Positions 1 to 7,097 of a DNA stretch of 10,050 bases are shown here, in pieces. Below the pieces are notes generated by a model that saw only the letters and a list, made by a program, of their open reading frames with translations, was not told the DNA's origin and made no database searches. Position numbers and translations under genes: made by a program. Each line of letters starts with the position of its first letter. Position 1 is the first letter of the stretch. This DNA comes from an uncultured Verrucomicrobiota bacterium (GTDB lineage Bacteria; Verrucomicrobiota; Verrucomicrobiae; Opitutales; Opitutaceae). The stretch covers positions 1 to 10,050 of the forward strand of contig CAMLQS010000180.1 in NCBI GenBank assembly GCA_946482165.1, given 5' to 3'.

Positions 1-696
1 GAAAGTCTTGCGGCGGCGATTCAATCCGGCGGTTTTCTAGGCGTTGTGATTCTGCCGGGGCCGGAAGCGGAAGCGCTACTGGAGCGATGTCCGCCGGCGA
101 TCCCGTGCGTTTACACGGATATCGTGTCGGAAGGCATTCCTATCCAGGCCGTGTGCCCGGACTACCGTCAGGCCATGAATCTCGCGCTTTTACGGCTGCG
201 CGCATCCGGGTTCAAGAACCCCGGCCTCATGCTCGACGCCGGCTTGTCGCTGCTTACGCGCGAACGGCTGCTCTCGGCTTACGGCAGCAATGTGGGCTCC
301 GCAGGCACCTTCGCGCCTCGGGCATTTTTTACTCCCGCACGGACCGCTTCCAGCTTCGAAACCTGGTTAACAAGGCATTCGTTCGATGCGCTGATCTCGA
401 CTGACGAGGAGCAGGCCAGCCGTCTGCTTCCCCATGATGTCGCGGTGCCTATCTTTGGATTGAAAGCAGGCCAGACCTCGCGAGCCGGAGGAATCGATTT
501 CAATTTTGCCACGGTAGGCCGGCGCGCGGTCGAAACGTTGCACCGCCGCTTGAAAAAAGGAGGGCGGTCCCCGCCTGTTTCGCAGCTCTCTGTCGCGGCT
601 GTGTGGAGCGACCCGAAGGAGCGCGTTGGCGCAGGCTCTATCAATCGAGAGCACTGTCGGGTGACGAGGTTGGAACGCGAGGCGCTGGCTTTGTGA
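1..696 (+). CDS. LacI/GalR-type transcriptional regulator, C-terminal part (5' end outside window)
   Basis: The reading frame is open from base 1 to the TGA at 694-696 and gives about 231 residues, so the start lies upstream of the window. No helix-turn-helix is visible. What remains looks like the effector-binding domain of a LacI/GalR regulator (periplasmic-binding-protein fold). The stretch FDALISTDEEQASRLL resembles the family's 'DAlia.nD..A.g.L' strand-helix. It is followed by VPIFGLKAG and then GGIDFNFATVGRRAVETL, which matches the family's late 'gidq....iGrrAve.L' segment. Such proteins bind a sugar or sugar derivative and switch operator binding. The gene is convergent with the HupE-like gene, with only 16 bp between the stops, so it is probably not part of that operon. 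The tail after about residue 205 is poorly conserved in type. The family call is from pattern memory; the ligand cannot be told. Confidence 0.7.
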   Translation, partial: ESLAAAIQSGGFLGVVILPGPEAEALLERCPPAIPCVYTDIVSEGIPIQAVCPDYRQAMNLALLRLRASGFKNPGLMLDAGLSLLTRERLLSAYGSNVGSAGTFAPRAFFTPARTASSFETWLTRHSFDALISTDEEQASRLLPHDVAVPIFGLKAGQTSRAGGIDFNFATVGRRAVETLHRRLKKGGRSPPVSQLSVAAVWSDPKERVGAGSINREHCRVTRLEREALAL

Positions 697-712
697 ACGG
701 CTGATCGTGCGC

Positions 713-1861
713 CTAGAGCCGGCCGACGAGCCAAACCAGTCCGACTATCGCCACCGAGAGCGAAGCGGCGGGTTGGCCGTAGGCGACAAAACCACGATGA
801 CGTCGCGCCCAGATCAGCAAGGGAAGCACGAGGGCGATGACCAACAATTGGCCCGCCTCGACCCCCAAGTTAAACGCGAGCAAGGGCGCGAGCGACGCAC
901 CTGCGCCCGCCCCGACGCCGAGCTCGGCCAACACGCCGGCAAAACCAAAGCCGTGCACCAGCCCGAAGGCGAAAGCCACGCCTTGGCGCAACCGGGGCTC
1001 GCGGCCGCGCAGCAAGAGGTTCTCGATCGCGACGAATACGATGGATGCGGCGATCGCCTGCTCCACCAGGGCCGATGGCGGGTTCACCCAGCCGAGCGCG
1101 GCCAAGGCGAGCGTCAAGGAATGCGAAAGCGTGAAGGCGGTGACGATCATCGCGATCGCGCGAAACCGCGCGCAGCCCAGCACGAGCGCGGCAAGATAAA
1201 GCAGGTGGTCGTAACCGATCAGGATGTGCTCCACGCCCAGCTTGAAGAATTCACCCGCGCCGGCGCGCGGCGTTTCCACCGAGTCCGCGCCTGCCGGGGA
1301 AGCGGACGGGCGGCCGTTCGTCTCGGATTCCGGAACGCTCTCGGGCGCTACGGTCAGCTCCACGAATGGCCGCTCGAGGTTGATCAATACCGGTCCGGCG
1401 AGAAGCGCGGCGCCGTTTCGCATCACGAAGCTCGCGCCGTAGCTTTCCGCGGGCGGGAGGCGATCAAGCCAGGAGAACGCGAGCCGTCCCCGGGCCGCGG
1501 CGCGGGCGGGCCGCGCATAGACGAGAATGAATGCCACATCCACGTCCTCGGTGGAGATCGTCTCGGCCGAGGTGTGCCGCGGAGTCGCGAGGCCGCCGTC
1601 GAGCTCAAGCGTGCAGAGCGAGAGGGCGGTGCGCTCAAAGGCTTCCCGATCCGCGGCGAAGCGCTCGGGCGCGTAGTAAGCGCGCGGAGCCGGATTGAGG
1701 CCCGCGAGATAAGCCGCGACGGATCGGGTGAATGAAATGCGCACCGTCAGTGCGCTTTGAGAAAGCTCCGCTTCGACTTCCGCGACGAAGGGATCGTGCG
1801 CCAGGACTTGGGACGCCAAGGAGCAAGCCGCCAGGATCAGGAGCAGAATACGGCGGATCAT
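713..1861 (-). CDS. HupE/UreJ-like membrane protein with extracytoplasmic N-terminal domain
   Basis: The 382-residue product has a clear signal peptide (residues 1-21, cleavage after VLA, before HDPF). A soluble extracytoplasmic domain spans about 22-200, and a membrane domain about 205-382 contains roughly six hydrophobic helices. The membrane part carries the hallmarks of the HupE/UreJ_2 family: GVEHILIGYDHLLYL (209-223, with H212, D218, H219), FTLSHSLTL (243-251, H247), LVHGFGFAG (301-309, H303) and FNLGVEAGQL (330-339). HupE and UreJ proteins are proposed nickel or cobalt permeases, but this longer subfamily has no firm function. The conserved His/Asp residues suggest metal handling. The ATG lies 8 bp after the stop of the repeat-protein gene, which indicates an operon with PL11 and probable translational coupling. 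No hydrogenase or urease genes are present nearby, so the usual context for nickel uptake is missing. The family call is firm; the substrate is unknown. Confidence 0.85.
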   Translation of the reverse strand: MIRRILLLILAACSLASQVLAHDPFVAEVEAELSQSALTVRISFTRSVAAYLAGLNPAPRAYYAPERFAADREAFERTALSLCTLELDGGLATPRHTSAETISTEDVDVAFILVYARPARAAARGRLAFSWLDRLPPAESYGASFVMRNGAALLAGPVLINLERPFVELTVAPESVPESETNGRPSASPAGADSVETPRAGAGEFFKLGVEHILIGYDHLLYLAALVLGCARFRAIAMIVTAFTLSHSLTLALAALGWVNPPSALVEQAIAASIVFVAIENLLLRGREPRLRQGVAFAFGLVHGFGFAGVLAELGVGAGAGASLAPLLAFNLGVEAGQLLVIALVLPLLIWARRHRGFVAYGQPAASLSVAIVGLVWLVGRL

Positions 1862-1869
1862 GGCCGGCG

Positions 1870-2724
1870 TCAGGGGTGGGCGGTGAACCGCTCCCCGACG
1901 AGGATGTCCTCGCGATGCGCGGGGAAGATGTCGGGGGATTGCCGCGCGTAGCGGGCGGCGGCCTCCGGCGCGGCGGGGAGCCAGGCACGCGTGATCGCGG
2001 CAAGGGTTCGGGAACGGAGGTCCCGATCAGTGATCGTTTCGGCCCAGCAGAGGGCCAGTTCGGGATCGCGCCCGATCAAAGAGGAGTGGCCCGCGATCAT
2101 TGCCACGGCGGAGTCGCTGGCACGCGACGACGGCAAGGAACCGACCCAGTCGAGCGCCGCCGTTTCGTCGCGTTCGATCCAGCGCGCCAACGCGATGTCG
2201 AGGGCGGAGCTCCGTTCCGGCGCGCGGGGAAGGGACCAACCAAAAAGGGCAAGAGCGGCCGGATCGATTTCCGCCCACCGCGTCGCCACGACATGCCACA
2301 CGAGGTTCCTTTGCGCATCGTCGGCGAGCGCAAGGGCGGCGGCGGCGGCGGCCGTCGGCCGTTCGCCCGCCCAGCGTGAAAAGACGGACGACAGCGCGGC
2401 GGTTCGGAGTTCCTCGGGCGCGGTGCGCGCAACCGCCGCCGCCTCCTCGAAACGACCGGCGTCCGCGAGCGAGAGGGCGCGCTGTATCGGCGGTATCCCG
2501 GCGGGCGGCGCTTCGGCCGCCAGCGCGGGCGCGACGAGGGCGACGCTCGCTCGTGCCGCAGGAGCGGAAGCGTGTTGAGCGGCAAGCGCGCCCGGCGGGT
2601 TGGCGCCGGGCGCGCTTGGGTGAATTACGCCACCGACGGTCAGCATCAGCAGCGTGAACGCCGCCGCAAGGGACGACAGGAGAACACGCGCGATGCGGGG
2701 GCGCCGGGGCGGTGAGGTTTTCAT
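1870..2724 (-). CDS. Hypothetical membrane-anchored or exported protein with about 33-residue helical repeats
   Basis: I do not recognise a named family. The 284-residue product begins with a basic stretch (MKTSPPRRPRIAR) and a hydrophobic segment at 14-33, either an uncleaved anchor or a signal peptide. An Ala/Pro-rich linker follows to about residue 75. From about 78 to the end there are four to five degenerate helix-pair repeats of 32-34 residues. Each is built around an aromatic/acidic core such as SRWAGERP (116-123), TRWAEIDPAALAL (148-160), ARWIERDETAALDW (180-193) and DPELALCW (220-227), often closed by a 'LP' turn. This resembles TPR/SEL1-like solenoids and similar repeat proteins common in Verrucomicrobiota, which suggests a protein-binding scaffold in the periplasm (inference). 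Residues 125-130 are six alanines encoded by a (GCC)6 run. The start lies 9 bp downstream of the PL11 stop and the stop lies 8 bp before the HupE-like start, so it is the middle gene of a tight operon. Confidence 0.75.
   Translation of the reverse strand: MKTSPPRRPRIARVLLSSLAAAFTLLMLTVGGVIHPSAPGANPPGALAAQHASAPAARASVALVAPALAAEAPPAGIPPIQRALSLADAGRFEEAAAVARTAPEELRTAALSSVFSRWAGERPTAAAAAALALADDAQRNLVWHVVATRWAEIDPAALALFGWSLPRAPERSSALDIALARWIERDETAALDWVGSLPSSRASDSAVAMIAGHSSLIGRDPELALCWAETITDRDLRSRTLAAITRAWLPAAPEAAARYARQSPDIFPAHREDILVGERFTAHP
2335..2352. repeat. (GGC)6 trinucleotide microsatellite inside the helical-repeat gene
   Basis: Six perfect GGC units on the plus strand read as six GCC alanine codons (residues 125-130) in the minus-strand gene. 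The run is in frame, so gain or loss of a unit would change only the length of the alanine stretch and could not switch the gene on or off. Confidence 0.9.
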
Positions 2725-2733
2725 CCCGTCTCG

Positions 2734-4905
2734 TCAGGGCACGCCGATGTAGTCGACGTTGGCGAGGTCCGAGCCGTTGGATTGAAGCCGGAGGGTATTC
2801 GTCGCGGCCGGGTTCAGGTTCACGGTGACGTTCATCGTGGTCCACGAGGTCCAGCCGCTGGTGGCGGGGAAGCTGATCGCCTGGGAAACCCCGTTCACGA
2901 TCAGCAATCCGGCGCGTGTCACGCCGCTGCCGTTGGAGTAGCGGATGGTCAAAGTGCGGGAGCCGCCGCCGGCGCCGTTAACCCGCGTCCACTCGACGTA
3001 ACCGCCGCTGCCGTTGAAATCGGCGAAGCCGCTTCCGGTGTAGCCGCCGCGGTTGTTGGCGATGACGGAGCCGCCGCCGACGGACGTGTTGAGCTCGGCC
3101 TGCAGGACAAGGGGCACGTAGGCGATGTTGGGATTTGCCGGCGTGCTCATGCCGTTGCCGAGGAAGTAGTCGGGCTGGTGGGACTGCATGTAGCCCTTGA
3201 CCGTCATCGCGGTGCGATAGGCGGGGTTGTGCGCGAGGGTGTAGAGGCGGGTGCTGGTCGGGGTGCGGGTGGTGCAGATGATGAGCTGCGTGAAATCACC
3301 GTTGAACGAGACGATCTCCTCGCGCCAGTCGCCCAGGATGTCGCCATAGAACATGGGCGCGCCGCGGTCGCTGGTCATACCCTGCACATCGTTCCAGACG
3401 GTGAAGAGGCGGGCGGTGGTGGCGCCGGCGGCGGTGAATTTTTCCACCTTGCCGTCGTTGAGCGTCTCGCTGAGCAGGTCACCATCCCACCAGATGCGGA
3501 AGTTGGGATAAGGGCTGACCGTGTTGACGACGGCGCCGGTGTCGAAGCGGTGGTAGCCGTGGAACGACCAATATTCGAAACCCGGAGTGGCGGGGTCGAT
3601 GTCGCCGACGGTGCCGCGCGCGGTGTCCTCGACCGTGCCGAGGTTGTAGGCGCTGATCGTGGCCCCGGTGGAGGCGTCATAGGTGAGGTAGAGCAGACCG
3701 TTGGAGTTGTCTTGCTGGATGGAGAATCCTTCGTGTCCGGCGCGGGAGGGGTTGAAGTCGCCCAGGTGGAAACGATCGCCGTGGACGACGCCGGCGGAGG
3801 CGCCGCCGACCTTGTAGCGATAGGTTCCGTTGGCGTTGAGGCAGTAGCCGCCCTGGTGGATCTCGTCGGTTCCGTTGCGATCGACGTCGTAGATGCGGAT
3901 TTGGTGGAAATCCGGCGCGTCGACGCCGGTCCGGTTCCACTTCCAGCGTTGGGTAAGGGTGTTGTTGGAGGCAAAGTCCCAGGCCACGACCATCTGGTTA
4001 AAGCCGCCCGACCCGACGCGGTTTTTCATGGACGCGACGACGCTGGGGTTGACGCCGTCGAGGTGGCCCACGCTGAGATGGGCGGCGACCGGACCGTCCG
4101 CAAGGTAGTCGGTCGGAATGCTGGCGCGGGCTCGTTCGGCGCCGGTGAGGCCGTTGAGGATGGAGATAGCCTGACGGTTGGTGCCAAGGCCGGAGAGGGT
4201 GGCGCCGTTGCCAAAGACGACGCCGTCGGCGCTGCGAAGGATGACTTCGGCGCGACCGTCGCGGTCGAGGTCGTAGACGGTGACGCCGTCCCAGTGGCCG
4301 ACGTCGATGGTGGCGGCGCCGGGCTCGATGTTGTAGGTGTTGGTGCTGGTGGGCCCGAGATCGACGACCCAGAGCAGAGTGCCGGTGCGGGTGTAGGCTT
4401 CGATTTTTTGGGTAACGCCGGCGGTGGTGGGCAGGCGGTCGAACACGTAGTCGTATTCGCCGTCTCCATCGAGATCACCGACCCAGACGAAGTGAACGGT
4501 GTGGCCGGGCAGGCTGCGGATGGGTATGCGGATGGCGGATTCCCAAGCGCCTCCGGCCGCGATGGTGAAGGGCACGCTGGGCGCCTGTTCCACGCCGCCG
4601 ACGACGGGACGGACGTGGTAGGTGTGAGCGGACGACGAGGACGCGGTGGTGTCGGAGTAGTTGCTCACCGTAAGCGGGGTCGCGTTGAGCTTCACCGCCG
4701 CGCCGCCGTTGGTGGAACGGTAGAGGTTGAAGGTGGTGGACGAGGAATCGAGGCCGAGCACGCGCCAGCTAACGAAGGTGGCGCTGGAGCTGTTTCGGAG
4801 CGCGACGACGCCGCGGTCGAGTTTTTCCATCTGACGTTGGGCGTGAAGAGCGGGCGCGGCGAGGCCGAGCCCGAGGAGGGCGATTAGCAGGGTTTTTGGG
4901 GTCAT
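2734..4905 (-). CDS. Secreted rhamnogalacturonan lyase, polysaccharide lyase family 11, with C-terminal CBM35-like module
   Basis: The 723-residue product cleaves the rhamnogalacturonan-I backbone of pectin by beta-elimination. A signal peptide (1-22, ending APALHA) is followed at once by the PL11 hallmark MEKLDRGVVA (26-35) and a fibronectin-like N-terminal domain to about 118. The beta-propeller catalytic domain spans about 120-600. It contains Ca-binding, FG-GAP-like loops: GDLDGDGEYD (143-152), DLDRDGRAE (212-220), DVDRNGTDE (340-348), GDIDPATPG (434-442) and GDILGDWREE (521-530). The PL11 signature LAHNPAYR then GYMQSHQPDYFLGNG follows (557-585). Residues about 597-723 look like CBM35 (LQAELN at the start, LANVDYIGVP at the end), a module that often binds uronic acids. 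The closest models are Bacillus YesW/YesX (family knowledge). There is no anchor, PEP-CTERM or type IX tail, so it is probably released to the periplasm or medium. The ATG at 4905 has no Shine-Dalgarno. The gene overlaps a long antisense reading frame that is only a GC-rich shadow. Confidence 0.95.
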   Translation of the reverse strand: MTPKTLLIALLGLGLAAPALHAQRQMEKLDRGVVALRNSSSATFVSWRVLGLDSSSTTFNLYRSTNGGAAVKLNATPLTVSNYSDTTASSSSAHTYHVRPVVGGVEQAPSVPFTIAAGGAWESAIRIPIRSLPGHTVHFVWVGDLDGDGEYDYVFDRLPTTAGVTQKIEAYTRTGTLLWVVDLGPTSTNTYNIEPGAATIDVGHWDGVTVYDLDRDGRAEVILRSADGVVFGNGATLSGLGTNRQAISILNGLTGAERARASIPTDYLADGPVAAHLSVGHLDGVNPSVVASMKNRVGSGGFNQMVVAWDFASNNTLTQRWKWNRTGVDAPDFHQIRIYDVDRNGTDEIHQGGYCLNANGTYRYKVGGASAGVVHGDRFHLGDFNPSRAGHEGFSIQQDNSNGLLYLTYDASTGATISAYNLGTVEDTARGTVGDIDPATPGFEYWSFHGYHRFDTGAVVNTVSPYPNFRIWWDGDLLSETLNDGKVEKFTAAGATTARLFTVWNDVQGMTSDRGAPMFYGDILGDWREEIVSFNGDFTQLIICTTRTPTSTRLYTLAHNPAYRTAMTVKGYMQSHQPDYFLGNGMSTPANPNIAYVPLVLQAELNTSVGGGSVIANNRGGYTGSGFADFNGSGGYVEWTRVNGAGGGSRTLTIRYSNGSGVTRAGLLIVNGVSQAISFPATSGWTSWTTMNVTVNLNPAATNTLRLQSNGSDLANVDYIGVP

Positions 4906-4989
4906 GTGTTGGGGGAAAGCGAACAGGTCGGCCGCGGTGAAGCGGAGGGGGATGCACCGGAAAGCGGGACGTGCGAACGGCGAGGCGGG

Positions 4990-5742
4990 TCAATACAACT
5001 GAAACCAGGTTTTGCGCATGGCGTAGATGGAGTTGGCGTCGCCGGAGGACGCCGGGGCGCCGTTTACGGGTCTCACGCTGCCGTCGCCGAAAACGCCGTT
5101 TATCTTCGCCCCGCCGTGGCGCCGGGAAACGACCTCGTCGCCCCGAGTGCCGGGGTTCACCGGCGCAGCGCCGAAGAGCGGCTCGACCAGGTCCTTGAAT
5201 CCGCTGCTGCTGCTGCCAAGGGACGCGTCCGTTCCGGACAGACGAGTGCTGCTGCCCTTCATCGTGTCGCACATCATAAGAAACCTGGAGAGGTTCGCGG
5301 CCCGATTGAGCGGGACGAAAACGTTGTTCGAAGAGGGCACGTCCGGGATGACTTGGTTGATGTCGCCATGGATGGACGGCCAGACCATGGCGTAGGAGGG
5401 CTGGGGATTGCTCAGGTCCTGGCCGATGAGCGGACAGCTGCCGAAGAACTTGATCGCGTCGGCGTTGATGCCCTTGGGGAAATACGGCTGGTAGGGATTG
5501 CTCGCCGCGCTGAACCAGTTCTCGCACTGGTATCGTCCCTTGTTGTCGTTGGCGTAAAGATGGACCGCGCGTCCCCAATCACGCAGGCGGGAGACGCATT
5601 GCGCGTTCCGGGCCGTCGCGCGCACCTTGCCAACGGTCGGGATGATGATGGCGGCGAGAACCCCGATGATCGCGATGACGGTGAGAAGCTCGATGAGGGT
5701 GAATCCGTTGAGAGCACGACGATTTATGCATGCGGGAGACAT
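4990..5742 (-). CDS. Prepilin-type N-terminal cleavage/methylation domain protein (pseudopilin) with H-Xn-DG tail
   Basis: With the start at 5742 the product has 250 residues. The leader MSPACINRRALNG ends in Gly13, followed by the type III signal FTLIELLTVIAIIGVLAAIIIP. The mature protein thus begins at Phe14 with Glu at its position 5, as prepilin peptidase and assembly require. The N-terminal helix is hydrophobic for about 20 residues and continues as an amphipathic stretch to residue 45. The rest is a globular, Ser/Pro/Asn-rich domain. Near the C terminus, RRHGGAKINGVFGDGSVRPV matches the 'prepilin-type processing-associated H-X9-DG' motif common in Planctomycetes and Verrucomicrobia, but with ten residues between His and Asp-Gly rather than nine. 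An in-frame ATG at 5799 would add 19 residues. I prefer 5742 because it gives a leader of usual length. Such proteins form minor pilins or type II secretion-like pseudopili, and in these phyla they occur in large paralogous sets. The gene is 84 bp upstream of PL11 and may share its transcript. Confidence 0.88.
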   Translation of the reverse strand: MSPACINRRALNGFTLIELLTVIAIIGVLAAIIIPTVGKVRATARNAQCVSRLRDWGRAVHLYANDNKGRYQCENWFSAASNPYQPYFPKGINADAIKFFGSCPLIGQDLSNPQPSYAMVWPSIHGDINQVIPDVPSSNNVFVPLNRAANLSRFLMMCDTMKGSSTRLSGTDASLGSSSSGFKDLVEPLFGAAPVNPGTRGDEVVSRRHGGAKINGVFGDGSVRPVNGAPASSGDANSIYAMRKTWFQLY

Positions 5743-5840
5743 GAGCGGGAGGGGTAGGGTGGCTTCTCGCGTGCGCGGGGTGGCGCGATGGAGAAACATT
5801 GAAGCCGCCGTTCGGGGGGGCGGCCAAAGGGGTGGGGTGG

Positions 5841-5907
5841 AGTGACTGCATCCCGTTTAAATTAAGCTCGCCGAAGTAGGGAGAGATATTGCCTGTTACA
5901 GTAACCG
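5841..5907. promoter_or_regulatory. Divergent intergenic region between the pseudopilin and LacI-family genes
   Basis: This is the part of the gap between the minus-strand pseudopilin operon and the plus-strand regulator that is nearest the regulator. It holds the only AT-rich island nearby (tttaaattaa, 5856-5865) and a second AT-rich patch (gagatatt, 5882-5889), which are plausible -10 areas for the two directions. I could not pair either with a convincing -35 box, so the promoters themselves are not assigned. The 11-bp palindrome at 5895-5905 lies at the plus-strand end. The region between 5743 and 5840 is G-rich on the plus strand and holds no other gene. Confidence 0.45.
5895..5905. promoter_or_regulatory. 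Candidate operator: perfect palindrome GTTACAGTAAC
   Basis: GTTAC and GTAAC are exact inverted repeats around one central base and lie 2 bp before the ATG at 5908. LacI-family regulators bind palindromes and often repress their own gene and a divergent one, so this site could serve autoregulation and control of the pseudopilin/PL11 unit. An 11-bp palindrome in an AT-poor genome is suggestive but not proof. The classical LacI half-sites with a central CG pair are not present. Confidence 0.4.
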
Positions 5908-6957
5908 ATGAAGCCCCACTCGGATGTTTCCCGGCCGACGATGCGCCAGATCGCGGAGGTCGCGGCGGTCAGCGTGATGACCGTTTCCCGCGCGTTGCGC
6001 GACAGCGCGCTTGTTACTCCGGCCCTGCGGGAACGCATTCGGAAGATCGCCGACGAGCTCGGCTATCGCCCCGATCCGGAAATGGCGAAGCTGATGAAGC
6101 ACCTGCGGCGCCACCACAAGCCCGCCTACCTGGCGACACTCGCCGCGATCACCTCGGTCGAGGAGAGCAGGGAGACGCTGGAGCTGCGCAAAACCTCGCG
6201 CAGCGCCCAGGAGCGCGCGGAGGCCTTGGGTTATCGTTTGGAAATTTATCGGGTGAAGGAGCCCGCGCGGTTCAACCGCTCTCTCCAGCGGACACTCGTC
6301 AACCGAGGCATCGAGGGCGTGCTGCTCCTTCAGATGACGCTCCCGTGCAACGTGGGCGCCTTGCTCGATTGGGATAAATTTTCCGCGGTGACCGCCTCGC
6401 CCAGCGTCGTCGGGCATTCGTTTCCCCAAGCCGGCGTGAACTATTTCCACAATGCGCAGTTGCTCTGCTCGCAACTCGCGCGACTGGGCTGCCGGCGTAT
6501 CGGCTTTGCGGCTACGGAGACTTTTTGCATCCGCACGTCGAACGCGTTTGGCGCGGCCGCGGCCTGGCAAAACCTCGAAAACGGAACCCCGCCGCTCGCG
6601 CCGCTGATCGCATCCGCCCGCCTGCCCGCCCGCGAGGACTTCCTCCGCTGGTTCCGCGAACAAAAGCCCGACGGGGTCATCGCCCACAGCAACGAGGCGG
6701 TGTCGTTCCTTGCCGATCAACTTGCCCTGGCCGGCGAGCGGCGGCCGATTCTCGCCTGCACGAACGTCGACCCCGCCACGACGCGGTTTCCGGGCATCGA
6801 CGAACGTCACGAGATCATAGGCCGCAATGCCATCGATCTCCTCACCGGACTGATCGCACGCGGTGAAAAAAGCCCGCGGGCGATCGCGATCGGCACCCTG
6901 GTCAACGGGCTGTGGGTCGAGGCCGTCCATCAGCGTTCCACCGCGGCGATGTCCTGA
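5908..6957 (+). CDS. LacI-family transcriptional regulator
   Basis: The 349-residue product is of normal family length. The N-terminal helix-turn-helix is at about 12-31 (TMRQIAEVAAVSVMTVSRAL). It is followed by VTPALRERIRKIADELGYRPDP (36-57), the LacI signature including the hinge lead-in. The hinge helix region (PEMAKLMKHLRR) differs from the usual 'LAR.L' form. The rest (about 70-345) fits the effector-binding domain: RGIEGVLLL (131-139) and KPDGVIAHSNEAVSFLADQLA match expected strand-helix pairs, ending with IGRNAIDLLTGLIARG. The expected Asp in the 'nD..A' motif is SNEA here. The gene is divergent from the pseudopilin/PL11 block and upstream of the KDPG aldolase, so it probably senses a pectin- or uronate-derived ligand (inference). 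Near-start sequence has no Shine-Dalgarno. The start at 5908 is chosen because it leaves ten residues before the helix-turn-helix, as is usual. Confidence 0.93.
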   Translation: MKPHSDVSRPTMRQIAEVAAVSVMTVSRALRDSALVTPALRERIRKIADELGYRPDPEMAKLMKHLRRHHKPAYLATLAAITSVEESRETLELRKTSRSAQERAEALGYRLEIYRVKEPARFNRSLQRTLVNRGIEGVLLLQMTLPCNVGALLDWDKFSAVTASPSVVGHSFPQAGVNYFHNAQLLCSQLARLGCRRIGFAATETFCIRTSNAFGAAAAWQNLENGTPPLAPLIASARLPAREDFLRWFREQKPDGVIAHSNEAVSFLADQLALAGERRPILACTNVDPATTRFPGIDERHEIIGRNAIDLLTGLIARGEKSPRAIAIGTLVNGLWVEAVHQRSTAAMS

Positions 6958-6983
6958 AGATGGCCCGCCAAGCGACCCTGTCC

Positions 6984-7017
6984 GCACGAAGCCGCCACCG
7001 CCGGAGCGGCTTCGTGC
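6984..7017 (+). terminator. Hairpin after the LacI-family gene, 12-bp perfect stem
   Basis: GCACGAAGCCGC at 6984-6995 pairs perfectly with GCGGCTTCGTGC at 7006-7017, leaving a 10-base loop. It begins 26 bases after the regulator's stop codon, between it and the aldolase gene. There is no T-tract after the stem, so it is either a stem-only terminator, an attenuating structure, or an mRNA-stabilising hairpin. It suggests that the aldolase has its own promoter in the remaining 80 bp (7018-7097), where I see no clear promoter. Confidence 0.65.
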
Positions 7018-7097
7018 TGCCGTGAAATCGTTGGCTTCCCGCCGGGGGTTGCCCACGCGCCGCGCCGGCGCTTGGATCCACGCTTCCCTTTTTACCC

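Noticed and set aside
707..1735. 342-codon plus-strand frame over the HupE-like gene
   Set aside because: The translation is rich in Arg, Gly, Glu and Gln with no domain, and it overlaps a gene with strong family motifs on the other strand.
2782..4887. 701-codon open frame on the plus strand, antisense to PL11
   Set aside because: It is an exact shadow of the lyase gene. The product is a Gly/Val/Ala/Asp-rich string with no motif, as expected from the GC-rich third positions of the minus-strand gene.
5743..5799. Longer start of the pseudopilin at 5799
   Set aside because: It would give a 32-residue leader before the cleavage site. The start at 5742 gives 13 residues, typical of type III signals. 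The longer form cannot be fully excluded.
5896..7056. 386-codon minus-strand frame over the LacI gene
   Set aside because: It is a compositional shadow. The plus strand has a complete helix-turn-helix and effector domain.
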